A stretch of 64,000 bases of DNA from Limnomonas spitsbergensis (taxonomy: Eukaryota; Chlorophyta; Chlorophyceae; Chlamydomonadales), in assembly GCA_037349105.1 (NCBI GenBank), contig JAYJMM010000118.1:806001-870000 (forward strand), given 5' to 3'. This document shows, one piece after another, positions 34,492-46,812 of this stretch. The notes under the pieces are model-generated. The model ran no database searches. It was given only the letters and a program-made list of their open reading frames with translations, and was not told the DNA's origin. A program made the position numbers and the translations under genes. Position 1 is the stretch's first letter. Every line of letters begins with the position of its first letter.

Positions 34492-34613
34492 GCTGACGGC
34501 GACCTGACGTCCAACCAACAAGTCGTTGTCTGTATCCGCCCGCCTACACTTCTGCTATGACACCTGACTTGCCACAGCAGCAGCAAAATCCACAGATATA
34601 AGGACTGAAAGCC
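34492..34613. promoter_or_regulatory. Divergent promoter between SET gene and unknown gene
   Basis: Only 122 bp separate the start codons of the SET gene (minus) and the gene at 34,614 (plus). GATATAAGG at 34,595 is a possible TATA-like element for the plus gene. Use as a bidirectional promoter is inferred from spacing alone. Confidence 0.45.
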
Positions 34614-36061
34614 ATGAACCACCCCATACATGTTGACGAGGTACCTCCCAGGTCATCGCGTGTGATGTACAAGGTATGCAACTGACGAATTTGTGACAAT
34701 GCTGAGTTGGCTCGTCAAATCCGAGCATGCGTGATAGAGATGCTCTGTTTGCAGCAGGTGCACCCGAATTATCTCATACACATAAGAATACTGTGCTTTG
34801 CAGGTGGTAGCGTTAGTGCACGGCATGCCAACGTCTATATTTGACGGAGTGACAACTTACCCCATTGGCCAGACAGTGTACCAGCAGGTGGAGGAGGATC
34901 ATGGAGGAGGGATATACTGCTATAGAAGTGTGAGTTGGGATCCAGGGTCCATGCGCTTATTATCAACCTAGCCAGCCATGTCAGTACCGTATATAAAAGG
35001 GTGCTTACTGGTAAGCTATAATTCAGCTACATCAGACACAGCCTGTTGCAGTAATAAGGACTGGTGCAGTCAGCCGTGCTGCTTGGGCCCCGGTCCAAAG
35101 GCCAGTCAAGATTTGGATTCCATCAGGGAATTCTTGGAAGCGGCATGCCAAAGGTGGTCTGGCACGCAGTCCAATGAACTCTGGTTGATTGAGTCAGGAG
35201 TTCCTGAAGGAATCGGGTGTGACAACAAGTCTGCAGCCATGCGGCATGGCCCGGCCAGGCTGAGAGCTAGGCTATCCATCTCTCACAAAGCATCACCCTG
35301 GAGTGGAATCTGTCGATCATGAATGCACGGTGTTACAGGCTAAGAGGTTATGGAAGCTGGAAACCAGTGGCATATACATTCGAGTAGTGAGGTCGTTGAA
35401 TGATGACATCATGCTGCATCGTTGCCAAGTTTTAAAGCGCCAGTCATGACACAGTCATCCTTGCATAGAATGCTGTAGCGCTTGAGTTCACTTGCGGCAC
35501 ATCTAGTGTGCACCACTTCTTGACAATGTTTCTGACCGAGCTTCTCTTTTGTTATAGATTGAGGAATGCCTAGCCAGGGATGAGGCAACCTTTCCAAGGC
35601 AATGCGCCCTCCTTAATGCACCTCGTTCAATCGTACGTATGCTCGCTTGGAACCTCAGCGATGCACCTGTGCCCATCACGTACGGCGCCAAGAAGGCGTA
35701 CAGCCTGGTCTGTGCAACAACTCTGATACCCATGCCCCTGTCATGGACGGCATTAAGAGGAGCTGGCTACTCAGCCTTTGCAAATGCTGAGCCCCCCCCA
35801 TCACCTTACCACACCGAGACTACAACACTCGGAGGAAAGGCCTACGTTGTTGGAGCTAGTGAGGCAGCGAGACCAGCGCCACGTCATGTCCCATCTCCTG
35901 GAGTCCTTAGCCGTCATAACAACAGCCGGAGGATACCTCAGGCCACCAGCTTCAGAATAGTGCAGACTCAAGCTCGGACCCTGGAGCTGGAGATGGAGGT
36001 GACAGCCATGGAGGAACGGCTGAGAGCTGCAAGAGGACTGTTACCGGTGCAGGTTGCATGA
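34614..36061 (+). CDS. Three-exon gene of unknown function, SIFDG/HGGG domain
   Basis: Exons 34,614-34,673, 34,804-34,929 and 35,558-36,061 join in frame to 229 aa with GT-AG borders. The first half reads VMYKVVALVHGMPTSIFDG, TYPIGQTVYQQVEEDHGGGI, YCYRSIEECLARDEATFP, CALLNAPRSIVRMLAW and GAKKAYSLV. This pattern (S-I-Y/F-D-G, Y-x-I-G, H-G-G-G-x-Y-x-Y, then a-P-R-x-I) resembles a small domain known as DUF5758; I hold that match tentatively. The C-terminus is disordered (Pro/His/Arg-rich), then has a short coiled coil (RTLELEMEVTAMEERLRAAR). No signal peptide or membrane segment. Function unknown. Confidence 0.75.
35061..35114 (-). repeat. Solo diverged array A monomer in intron 2 of the unknown gene
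   Basis: GTGCAGTCAGCCGTGCTGCT followed by TGGGCC and, after a few bases, GGCCAGTCAAGATTT matches the right-arm orientation of the array A unit (GCGCAGCAAGCCCTGCTGCT, TGGGCC, GGCTGGTCAAGGGTA). Confidence 0.6.
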
Positions 36062-36489
36062 CAACCTTGAAGGTTGAGTGTAGCTAGTATTGCTGTGGGT
36101 TCTCAGCCTTCAGATCAGTTGATACTGTTTTGTTATGGTTATAAGCTGGGTCTTGAGCTCAGGTATATCACGGTACTGAAGTTTCACTCGGGCACTCAAA
36201 CAGGCCTATCAATCTGGTGTGCAGAGACAGAGAGAGGCAGGCCCTGGTTTTCGCCTGGTTTTAGGGTTTTTTGTTATTGACAAATCGTATGGGTGTCGGC
36301 AGGGTGATGTGGTGGGACAGTGTTATGCCCCTGGTTATGTGGAAGCAGAATACATCAGGTAGCATGCAGCGCAGGGGAGGGTATCCGGAATAGGTAGGCT
36401 CTATAAAGGCCAGTCACATCGCTTCGACCGGGTTTTTGGCACTGCCTCTACCTTTCGGATTGCAGTTATATGAGGGTCATCCTGCATAT

Positions 36490-39400
36490 ATGAGCTCGAG
36501 GATGAACCAATCCATCACCTTGCTAGCGGCGCTCGTCTTGGTGATGACCCTGCAGATGGCCAGTGCTGAAATATTCATAATTGTAAGAGACAATTATGCT
36601 TGATGGTATTTCTAGCATGAGATGATGCCCACACCTAAATAATGACGTGACGTGGCTCTGGGATATTCGCAGTCTAGCACATATCGCGTGGAGCCTCTCC
36701 CGGATATGGAGGCCGACTTTGGCGTCGAGGTTCCTGAGCTAGGAATGGAAGGCATGCTGAAGGTGAGTCTTGCACGTAGTCTGACAGCAACCTGCCTACT
36801 GTCTTGCATGCTTTTTTGTTATATGCTGCCATGCACTCTCACATCACTTACCGTACCCATATGCGCCTTCCTCCATGAAGCCGCCGTCCTCATGATGGGC
36901 CAATGATGGCTAGCGTTTGAGGACAAGTTCCATGACGGTCCTTTGCCGTGCAGGTGGCCAATCCGGAAGACGCTTGTCGGCCTTTTCCCTCAAAGGATTT
37001 CAAGTATCCTTGGTTTGCCCTCATCTCTAGGCATCAGCAATCTCCCTCAGCAAACTGCACATTTGATATCAAGGTAACAAGCAGTGCTGAAGTGTTGCAC
37101 ATGATGACTTGTGGGGCTGAGGCCTTCATGGCAAGGAGTGTAGGGTTTTACTAACTGGCAGTCCCATAACAATTAAGACGCAGGAACTATTTCAAAAATA
37201 GTTTCATATTATGGTAGCCCTGTCTGGAGCCATCTATGGGGCCTGATCACAATAATCAGGGTGGTGGAACCACTTGGGTATCTTTGTATCTGGGTCGGCA
37301 TGCCACCCTGGAACTGAGGCCCTTGCTCCTCGTCCACGCAGGTCATGCATGCACAGCAAGCAGGGGCATCTGCAGCCATTGTTTACGATGATGTGTACGA
37401 GAGCTTGATTATCATGAGCAAGCCCCCTGGGCATCCAGATCCTGGCATCCCAGCTGTATTCATCAACTTGCAGTCCAGCAATTTGCTTATAAAACTTCTC
37501 GAAGTGGAGGGAGACCTGCGGGTCCGCATCATGCCGGTGGGTGCCCTAACTTCCTTGATCTGTAGCATGCCCTCCAAAAAAATTATGGGACAATTTCAGC
37601 AGCAATTTATAATTAGTTGTTGGCTCTTCGGTACTTATGAGAATGTTACACACGTCAAAGGAACAAGCAGTTCAATTAACTGCTCTATGCAAGCTTCAAA
37701 TATGAATCCTAGTCATTCCATACCTCCTGCTCCTCTTGCCCAATTCCTGCAAGCAGATGTCAGGCTCCGACTTGATGACTTTGCTGGCGAGCCTGATGAT
37801 GGTGCTCATGGTGCTCGCTTCATTCATGGCTTCCTTCCATTTTGTGAGACTGTCAGTGGACTGGATGAACGCACGCATTCTGCGAAGAGCTGGTGGCCCG
37901 AACGCTGCGGCAGTGGCTGCGGGGCATGGTGGCCGTCTACCTGCAGAAACAGGCCTGCCAGTTAGCATACTCCGCAAGCTTCCGGTCATTGTCTATGAGC
38001 GCTCAGGTATGGCACGAGCTAGCTGTGTGTTACTGCTTGAGAGGTCGGCTAATTAATCCTGACTATCGGACTGCCGGTAGTCGTAGCAGTTACCCATTCC
38101 TCTCCTAGTGCCTGCCGCCAAGCACGCTGCCTCTACTTCTGCGCGCGGATAATGTTGCCCGGCGAAGTGGTATCCAATTGTTTGCCTTGTGTGTCTCGCA
38201 GCCACGTGCGTCTCCAGAGCTGCCAGTGGTGCAATGGCCATGATCAATACTGCCGCTAAGCATTTACTGGGAGAGGATTTGCGTGGAGAGGGTGGCGCTC
38301 ATGGCAGCTGTGGTGACGTGGAGTCGAATAATGCGGGTCCTCCTGATAGTCCTGATGACAAGGGCTCTGAATCTATGCATCGGTTGGGAGACTCAAACAG
38401 CAGCAGCGAACATGATTGGCCGCTGCCTTTTGGAGCACACGCAGGAGAAACCAAGCGCACGTGTGCCGTTTGCTTGGTGAGTCGGGTATGGCTGGTGCAT
38501 GCAGACTTTGCTGGAGGCTCTCCAGAGTTTATTATGCTACTCTGCATATGATATCTTTTACGTAATAGGTTCTTTTGAATGGCATGCCTTGTTGCTCATA
38601 TACTTTTCTGTTCTCTGCCCCTGGAAGGAGGATTACGAGGAGGGAGAGAAGGTGCGCGTGCTGCCTTGTCAACACCGATTCCACATGCAGTGCGTCGATC
38701 AGTGGCTCAGTAACAGGAGGGCCTGTCCCGTCTGTAAACATGACGCGAGCCAGCCGCTTGTGCCAGAGAGGCAGCAGGAGGCACCTGAGGATGCAGCACC
38801 CTCAGGACTGGATTTTGCGAGAGCAAGGAGGCGCGCCCTCATAAGGTACCAGCATCATCTGTGGTTTACTTTTGGCCTTTAAGGCGGAAGGGGTTTCTGT
38901 CCACGACAATTGAAGAGGATTGCATGCATTGTCCATTCTAACTGCATTGGGCTTATTTGTTCGGTACTCCTGTATTTGAATGTCCCCGATGTGACTCAGC
39001 TTGCCTGACAACCTCCATGACCCCTGCTAACCCAACCCTTGGGCTGAATCTCAATTCTTCTCTTCTTCATGCAGGCTGGCTGGAATGCGCTCTGGGCTCA
39101 TGTTCTGGCTGAATCCGCGTCAGGATGCTGCACCCAACCCCGCGGTCCAGCCGCTACTGGGTGGCGTGCGGCCCTCAGCCCGGCATGCAAGGCGTGCAAT
39201 GCGAGCTGCAGCAGCAGCAGCAAGGACTGAGATATTTGCAGACGAGGAAGCTGGTGATATTGAGGCGGGTGTGGTCGAAGGAGAGGCTGCTGCTGCAAGC
39301 AACATGCTGATGCCTCCAGACATGGGTGCTCAGCAGCCAGCAGATGTGGTTGTTGACTCAGGCAGCGGCCTGCCGCAGCCACCTGTGGGACAGCAGCCTG

Positions 39401-39561
39401 GGTCGTCTCTGCCCATTCCAGTGCCAGCTCCGCAGCCAGTGGCAGCGGTGCCGGAAGATGGTGTGGCTGCTGGAGGTTCCATCTTTCTAAATGAGCCGCC
39501 CACACCCCCCTCCCGTGTGGAGCCGCAGGGGCGGGCAGGAAGCAGTGGCAGGCGGATGTAG
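36490..39561 (+). CDS. PA-TM-RING E3 ubiquitin ligase, complete right copy
   Basis: Eight exons join in frame to 575 aa: 36,490-36,582; 36,673-36,762; 36,954-37,073; 37,342-37,536; 37,757-38,006; 38,202-38,476; 38,628-38,845; 39,075-39,561. Order: signal peptide ([21 protein letters not shown]), protease-associated domain ([52 protein letters not shown]), one membrane span ([20 protein letters not shown]), and a C3H2C3 RING-H2 finger ([39 protein letters not shown]). A long Ala/Pro-rich tail follows. Plant and animal PA-TM-RING proteins sit in endosomal or vacuolar membranes and ubiquitinate or sort membrane proteins; that role is inferred from the family. The Met at 36,490 is chosen because it begins the signal peptide. 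The inner edge of the right arm (36,698) falls inside exon 2. Confidence 0.93.
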
Positions 39562-39564
39562 AAG

Positions 39565-40850
39565 GGGGCAGGCCTGCAGGGTAGGAGTGTGCTGTACATG
39601 GATGTTGTGTGAGCAGGGGTGGTGGTGTCATTGTCGTTGTTCCTGTTATTCGGACTCCACTACATTGCAATATTTGTGTCACAGGAATGGGGAGGAATAT
39701 GAATCAAATGTTGCATCAGCGCTACAATTGCCCTAAATCGCCCACTGCCATGTTTGCCTTGGGTCCGGGTCTCTAAAACATTAGCTAAGCCTTGCACCAA
39801 ACTATAGAGACCTGTCTTATTCTTTGTCTCAAGCCAGAAACATAGCTGCCTTGAGGCTGGGCTGCATCGTTGCTTGCATATTGGCTTCCTGCACTGAGAC
39901 CTGAAGTTTAAGCACCACTGTAGTGGGCACCCCTGTCAATATCGTTACACCTCTGGGCCCGCCCAAAGCTCGGCAGTGTGGGCACTCCTGTGTGCACAGT
40001 TCTATTTTTGCCCATTCTGAACCAGGGTTTGTCTCCTGTACCAACAAGGTAACCTGTGTGCTGAACGTCCTAGGTTTGAAATTCAGCTAGCAAGACCTTT
40101 CATCAAGCCTTGAAGATGACCTCGCAAAGCCAAGCCAGGATGAAGTCTGTCCTAGACATTCAGAACGCAAGAGGAGAGAAGCAATGTCCAGTCATTTTTT
40201 TTAATGAAACGATCACCGTTTTGGTTGTGATTGACTAAACAACTTCTTGCTATGGATGCCTGGTGTGCTGGATGTCAAAGACATCATACCACCTAGCCCT
40301 GATCACAAAGGTTCGTGGGTGCCTCACTACCTGTTAGAAGGAAAGGAAATTCCGAAAGTGACGAGGACACATGGGTCGGGAACGGTGCTGGACGCTTGTT
40401 CGGGAAACGAGTCTCTCGGGTGCCGACGCAGGAGCGAAAGACTATAATACCCCTGCCCCCACCCCACCTCCCAGGAGGGGTGCTGGATGTCCTTGGGCAT
40501 GATGCAGTAGGCCGCTTGGCATATTTTCGTTGCTATCGCGTAGATGAGGACCGTATTAGATCTATCTAATGTAATACGGACCGTATATGTATCCAGGGAA
40601 CTGTTGTTGCGGTCCCAGCTAAGGGCACACCTGCGCTTTTTGGGGATGTGCAGGGTCGCGAGGCTGGTAGAAAAAGGAAACGCTGGCGCCGTAGTGTGTC
40701 TTGAAGCATACGGTGTAGGCAGAGAGGGTGTAGGGCAGTAGTGCCGTACACCGGTGGCGCCAAAAATGTCGTGCAGGCGGTGTGAGCGACGTGGAAAGGA
40801 CGAACGAGTCGAGGAAGCGGTGTGTTTGCGTCATGCATCAGTATTCCTAG
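39565..40850. other. 3' flank of right RING gene, no gene recognised
   Basis: Counterpart of 14,380-14,484 and 15,930-17,035. Contains a short T-rich run at about 40,195 and a direct repeat of CCGTATTAGA/CGGACCGTATA type near 40,550-40,590. No supported frame. Confidence 0.4.
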
Positions 40851-40854
40851 AGCC

Positions 40855-41091
40855 CCCCCACTGCTCAAACAACTAGCAGTTCACACTGTCCAATCTGCCT
40901 ATTCCATTCATCGACTTCGACGTTTCCTTGAAAACAGTCCACCCGACTGCCGTCCAGCATCTCCCCCTGTTCTCACTGACCCGCCATAGCCCCTTTCTCC
41001 CTTTAAGGGTATACAGACCGGGGCTTGGGCGTCTCGTCAACCTGAACTTCCCAAAATCCACGCCGCATCGGGCGTTCTCTTTTCTTTTCTT
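40855..41091 (+). mobile_element. Short truncated LINE, right arm only
   Basis: The left arm reads straight across this site, so the 237 bp are an insertion. The 5' part encodes QLAVHTVQSAYSIHRLRRFL then ENSPPDCRP and a stop, like the C-terminal HSI..LHSI..TRRSLE of the LINE at 23,515. The 3' part has ACGCC..CGGGCGT and a TTTTC/TTTC run, like that LINE's tail. A clean target duplication was not found; a few bases at the site seem deleted. Confidence 0.7.
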
Positions 41092-41994
41092 TCTACAACG
41101 GTATTTCCTTTCTTGCCGTTACTCGGGACATGCTCAGTCGTTTCCTTTTGTCTGTCTCTGATGCTTGGCGTCTGAGGACCTCCGTCAGAACTTCAGGATA
41201 CAGAGCTACATGATCATTCAGCCAGCCAGTCTGCCAGCCATCCTACACAGCCACCCGGGTGGTCAGCTCAAAGCATGATAGTTGCCGTGTCACAAACTGG
41301 CTCTTCAGGGACATGCATGCGGGCGTGCAACTGCGCAGGTATGCAGGATTGCAGGCAGAGATCAGATCTGCATTATATCTTCCAACATGCTCTGATCAGC
41401 TGTTGACATTCCTAGGTGACCCTACAGGTGTGTCTTTTCTGGTGCTCGATGCTCCACAGCTCCACTGCTCCACAGCTGCTGCAGCATGGCTCCCCTGCTC
41501 CACAATATGCAACTCGTTTGCGCCTGCAAAGCAAGGCCGGCACCCTTTTCCGTAGCATTTCGAACAAATGGAGACCCAACATATGAGAGGTGATAAGGAC
41601 AGAGCCAACGATAGCCGGTCTCAGCCAGCATGCTGCGTTGAAGAATGGTGTCAACATGTCGTGCCCCCCTTCCACGAGCATCGTCAGTTAGGCGACGTGG
41701 ACCTGTGGTGATTTCAGGTGTGGTGAGTGCCACTGTCGATTCAAATTCATCGCGGCAACAGTCACAGGCTGCCCTGCTCAATCAGCCTAGCCCTACCCAG
41801 CATTATTACACTAAACAGTTGAGCAGTCTCTTGTAAATGTTGGTTCGGTATTCAGCGCAGATTAGTCAGCTACTTCCTGGGATGGCCCCAGACGTTGATG
41901 TCCCCCTTCTGTCCATTTAAACAACAAACGCCTGTTGCAAACAAAATCTGCAAACAAAATCTATGATTCAATATAACACACTGTTGATATCGGT

Positions 41995-42261
41995 ATGTTG
42001 AAGCAAGGGAAAGCAAATAACAAAACTGGGATGCTAGGAAACTGCACTCCTTCAGCCGGTGCCGGTGAAAGCAGTTGTTCTTGTGGGGCAAACAACCCAA
42101 TCACTCAGTGCGGATTCTGTAGCTCTCATTCAGTTCGCAGTGCGCTTGTGCAAGATCCATGCACACATTTCCCGTCCATGATACTGGTGCAAGTCGCAAG
42201 GTCAATTCAATATATGTCTAACCGTGCTCATCATGGCTTGAAACTTTCTCTCGCCCCTTAG
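41995..42261 (+). CDS. Hypothetical 88-aa frame conserved in both arms (right)
   Basis: Same 88 residues as 13,344-13,078. A second frame downstream (42,372-42,566) is also similar in both arms but has three or four changes. No family recognised; listed because the frame is unchanged while the neighbourhood differs. Confidence 0.25.
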   Translation: MLKQGKANNKTGMLGNCTPSAGAGESSCSCGANNPITQCGFCSSHSVRSALVQDPCTHFPSMILVQVARSIQYMSNRAHHGLKLSLAP

Positions 42262-42589
42262 TCCCGACGTTGTCTTTTCAAGTGCATGCCACGAGCGAGT
42301 TGGGTTAGGGACTTAACGCGTTACGTGGCGGAATTAGGTTCATACAAGATGTCCCTCGGTCACAACTTGGGGTGACCTGGTGTGACCCGCTGGGGTGGCC
42401 TGGTGAGCGTGGCCTTGTGTGGCATTTTGTCACCTATATTAAAAACTTACTTTTCTGCTGTGACCTCATCTGCTTGGATCCAGCCGTTCTGCCCTGTTCA
42501 GAGTGCAGGTATGTACTCAAATTGCGTGAACTCTTGCTCCATGAATCATGCCCAACTCCCGTTTGAAACCCCGCTCTGATAACGACTGT

Positions 42590-43665
42590 TTGTGAAAAAA
42601 ACTGTCCTCCTGTCCACACATGTTTTGAAACCCTGCCCGCCTGATTACCAGTAATTGAAAAGCCTGCTTTCCCAACCGCAGTTAATTTTAACCCAGCTAT
42701 CCTGACTACCAGTCGTTTGAAATCCTGCTCTCATAGTCAACCGTCGTTTGAAACCTTGCTCTCATGAACACCGGTTATTTCAAACCCTGCTCTCCTTCCC
42801 ACCAATGTTTTGAAACCCTGCTCTATCGCCTGACTACATACCAGACATTTTAAACCCTGCTCTCCTTACCACCAATGTTTTGAAACCCTGCTCTATCTCC
42901 TGACTACATACCACATTTTAAACCCTGCTCTCCTTCCCACCAATGTTTTGAAACCCTGCTCTATCTCCTGACTACATACCAGACAATTTAAACCCTGCTC
43001 TCCTTCCCACCAATGTTTTGAAACCCTGCTCTATCTCCTGACTACATACCAGACATTTCAAACCCTGCTCTCCTTCCCACCAATGTTTTGAAACCCTGCT
43101 CTATCTCCTGACTACATACCAGACATTTTAAACCCTGCTCTCCTTACCACCAATGTTTTGAAACCCTGCTCTATCTCCTGACTACATACCAGACATTTCA
43201 AACCCTGTTCTCCTTCCCACCAATGTTTTGAAACCCTGCTCTATCTCCTGACTACATACCAGACATTTGAAACCCTGCTCTCCTTACCACCAATGTTTTG
43301 AAACCCTGCTGTATCTCCTGACTACATACCAGACATTTGAAACCCTGCTCTCCTTCCCACCAATGTTTTGAAACCCTGCTCTATCTCCTGACTACATACC
43401 AGACATTTGAAACCCTGCTCTCCTTCCCACCAATGTTTTGAAACCCTGCCCTATCTCCTGACTACATACCAGACATTTCAAACCCTGCTCTCCTTCCCAC
43501 CAATGTTTTGAAACCCTGCTGTATCTCCTGACTACATACCAGACATTTCAAACCCTGCTCTCCTTCCCACCAATGAAACCCTGCTCTCCTTCCCACCAAT
43601 GAAACCCTGCTCTATCTCCTGACTACATACCAGACATTTGAAACCATGCTCTCCTTACCACCATT
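42590..43665. repeat. Array C, right: 70-bp minisatellite, about 12-13 copies
   Basis: Complement of the left array C, with unit CCACCAATGTTTTGAAACCC... plus GACATTT(G/C/T)AAACCC. It is longer than the left array and ends near 43,580-43,660 with shortened monomers lacking the TTTTG part. Confidence 0.93.
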
Positions 43666-44172
43666 TTCCCCTCTGCATGCCGTGTTCAGAGCTCAGGTCG
43701 GGTGCGGCATGTGATCCAGCTGCTGGAGCATGCCAAGTGAGATGACAGGGCAGTCCCTTGGCAACTACCAGGAAATCTAGAGGTAGGGGCAGAAGGTCAG
43801 GCAGGCCTGGGTGGGTTAGATCTTAAGGGATCTGAGATCGATCTTCTTTTTACCTGGAGGATTCGCAGATGTGTCGGGTCCTCGGATGTCCCGAGTCGAC
43901 AGTAATATCTTCATGATTGGAACTTCCTGTCCGAGGAGGTACCTGCGGCATCATCATCAAGGTTAAAAGGTTTTAGGCGCGTATTCGGGTAGGCGGGGAT
44001 GGCGGGGAATAAATCAATGGAGTGGATGATCAGCCAGCGTGTGTATGTTGCGGCCCATGATTTCTTAACTGGGACTGAGTTTCATGCCATTATAACCTCC
44101 TCCCCATCCCTATTTAGCAGTCAATCTCCTCCTCCCTCTCCAAATGGAGACTTCACTCCATCCATGGATGGA

Positions 44173-44267
44173 GTAACTCAGCACGCCGCCCAGCAGTACG
44201 GATCAACGGTACACCCTCAATGCCTGATCCCTATTGATCCGTACTGCAGGGCAGCGTGCTGAGGTAC
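44173..44267. repeat. Fold-back element, right copy
   Basis: Counterpart of 11,203-11,297. The arms start GTAACTCAGCACGCCGCCCA and end GGGCAGCGTGCTGAGGTAC, with a 27-nt loop. Confidence 0.88.
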
Positions 44268-44339
44268 AGTGCCTGTTGATCGTCATTAATAAGACTCCCC
44301 AGAGATTTGAACAGCAACGTTTGACCTGGGAAATAGTGT

Positions 44340-46812
44340 GACTAAGGGGCCTGGGCGAGGAAACATTGATAGTGAGGGCATGGGTGGAGGAAGAGTGTGA
44401 GGGTCTAGGCGGATGAAGATTGCAAGGGCCTGCCATAGGGAAAGAGTGTGAGGGTCTGGGTGGATGAAGAATGCAAGGACCTGCCATGGGGAAAGAGTGT
44501 GAGGGTATGGGCGGATGAAGAATGCAAGGGCCTGCCATGGGGAAAGAGTGTACGGGTATGGGGGCATGAAAAATGCAAGGGCCTGTCATAAGGGAAAGAG
44601 TTTGAGGGTATGGGCAGGGGAAGAATGCAAGGGCCTGTCATGGGGAAAGAGTGTGAGGGTCTGGGTGGAGGAAGAATGCAAGGGCCTGCTATAAGGGAAA
44701 GAGTTTGAGGGTCTGGGCGGAGGAAGAATGTAAGGGCCTGCCATGGGGAAAGAGTGTGAGGGTCTGGGTGGAGGAAGAATGCAAGGGCCTGTCATGGGGA
44801 AAGAGTGTGAGGGTCTGGGCAGAAGAAGAATGCAAGGGCCTCCTTTGGGGAAAGAGTGTGAGGGTCTGGGCGGAGGAAGAATGCAAGGGCCTGCCATGGG
44901 GAAAGAGTGTGAGGGTCTTGGCGGAGGAAGAATGCAAGGGCCTGTCATGAGGAATGGGTGTGAGGGTCTGGGCAGAGGAAGAATGCAAGGGCCTGCCATT
45001 AGGGAAAGAGTGTGAGGGTCTGGGCAGAGGAAGAATGCAAGGGCCTGCCATTAGGGAAAGAGTGTGAGGGTCTGGGCGGATGAAGAATGCAAGGGCCTAT
45101 CATGGGGAAAGAGTTTGAGGGTCTGGGCGGAGGAAGAATGCAAGGGCCTGTCATGAGGAATGGGTGTGAGGGTCTATGCAGAGGAAGAATGCTAGGGCCT
45201 GCCATAAGGGAAAGAGTTTGAGGGTCTGGGCGGAGGAAGAATGGAAGGGCCTGCCATGGGGAAAGAGTGTGAGGGTCTGGGCGGAGGAAGAATGCAAGGG
45301 CCTGCCATGGGGAAAGAGTGTGAGGGTATGGGGGGTTGAAGAATGCAAGGGCCTGCCATGCCATGGGGAAAGAGTGTGAGGGTCTGGGCGGAGGAAGAAT
45401 GCAAGGGCCTGCCATGGGGAAAGAGTGTGAGGGTCTGGGTGGAGGAAGAATGCAAGGGCCTGACATGAGGAATGGGTGTGAGGGTCTGGGTGGAGGAAGA
45501 ATGCAAGGGCCTGCCATAAGGGAAAGAGTGTGAGGGTCTGGGCGGAGGAAGAATGCAAGGGCCTATCATGGGGAAAGAGTGTGAGGGTCTGGGCGGAGGA
45601 AGAATGCAAGGGCCTGTCATGGGGAAAGAGTGTGAGGGTCTGGGCGGAGGAAGAATGCAAGGGCCTATCATGGGGAAAGAGTGTGAGGGTCTGGGCGGAG
45701 GAAGAATGTAAGGGCCTGTCATGGGGAAAGAGTGTGAGGGTATGGGTGGAGGAAGAATGCAAGGGCCTGCCATAAGGGAAAGAGTTTGAGGGTCTGGGCG
45801 GAGGAAGAATGTAAGGGCCTGCCATGGGGAAAGAGTGTGAGGGTCTGGGCGGAGGAAGAATGCAAGGGCCTGCCATGGGGAAAGAGTGTGAGGGTCTGGG
45901 CGGAGGAAGAATGCAAGGGCCTATCATGGGGAAAGAGTGTGAGGGTCTGGGTGGAGGAAGAATGCAAGGGCCTGCCATAAGGGAAAGAGTTTGAGGGTCT
46001 GGGCGGAGGAAGAATGTAAGGGCATGCCATGGGGAAAGAGTGTGAGGGTCTGGGTGGAGGAAGGATGCAAGGGCCTATCATGGGGAAAGAGTGTGAGGGT
46101 CTGGGCGGAGGAAGAATGTAAGGGCCTGTCATGGGGAAAGAGTGTGAGGGTATGGGTGGAGGAAGAATGCAAGGGCCTGCCATAAGGGAAAGAGTTTGAG
46201 GGTCTGGGCGGAGGAAGAATGTAAGGGCCTGCCATGGGGAAAGAGTGTGAGGGTCTGGGCGGAGGAAGAATGCAAGGGCCTGCCATGGGGAAAGAGTGTG
46301 AGGGTCTGGGCGGAGGAAGAATGCAAGGGCCTATCATGGGGAAAGAGTGTGAGGGTCTGGGTGGAGGAAGAATGCAAGGGCCTGCCATAAGGGAAAGAGT
46401 TTGAGGGTCTGGGCGGAGGAAGAATGTAAGGGCATGCCATGGGGAAAGAGTGTGAGGGTCTGGGTGGAGGAAGGATGCAAGGGCCTATCATGGGGAAAGA
46501 GTGTGAGGGTCTGGGCGGAGGAAGAATGCAAGGGCCTATCATGGGGAAAGAGTGTGAGGGTCTGGGTGGAGGAAGAATGCAAGGGCCTGCCATAAGGGAA
46601 AGAGTTTGAGGGTCTGGGCGGAGGAAGAATGTAAGGGCCTGCCATGGGGAAAGAGTGTGAGGGTCTGGGCGGAGGAAGGATGCAAGGGCCTACCATGGGG
46701 AAAGAGTGTGAGGGTCTGGGTGGAGGAAGAATGCAAGGGCCTGACATGGGGAAAGAGTTTGAGGGTCTGGGCGGAGGAAGAATGCAAGGGCCTGTCATGA
46801 GGAAAGAGTGTG
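44340..46812. repeat. Array B, right: 51-bp minisatellite, about 48 copies
   Basis: Complement of the left array B (unit GAAGAATGCAAGGGCCTGCC, ATGGGGAAAGAGTGTGAGG, GTCTGGGCGGAG). It is uninterrupted, whereas the left array has the HDAC/HAD block inside it. Confidence 0.95.
45770..46800. repeat. Higher-order repeat in array B, period 205 bp
   Basis: The variant monomer with CATAAGGGAAAGAGTTTGAG and AATGTAAGGGC recurs at about 45,770, 45,975, 46,180, 46,385 and 46,590, exactly 205 bp apart: four 51-bp units plus one base. This pattern is not seen in the left array. Confidence 0.88.
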
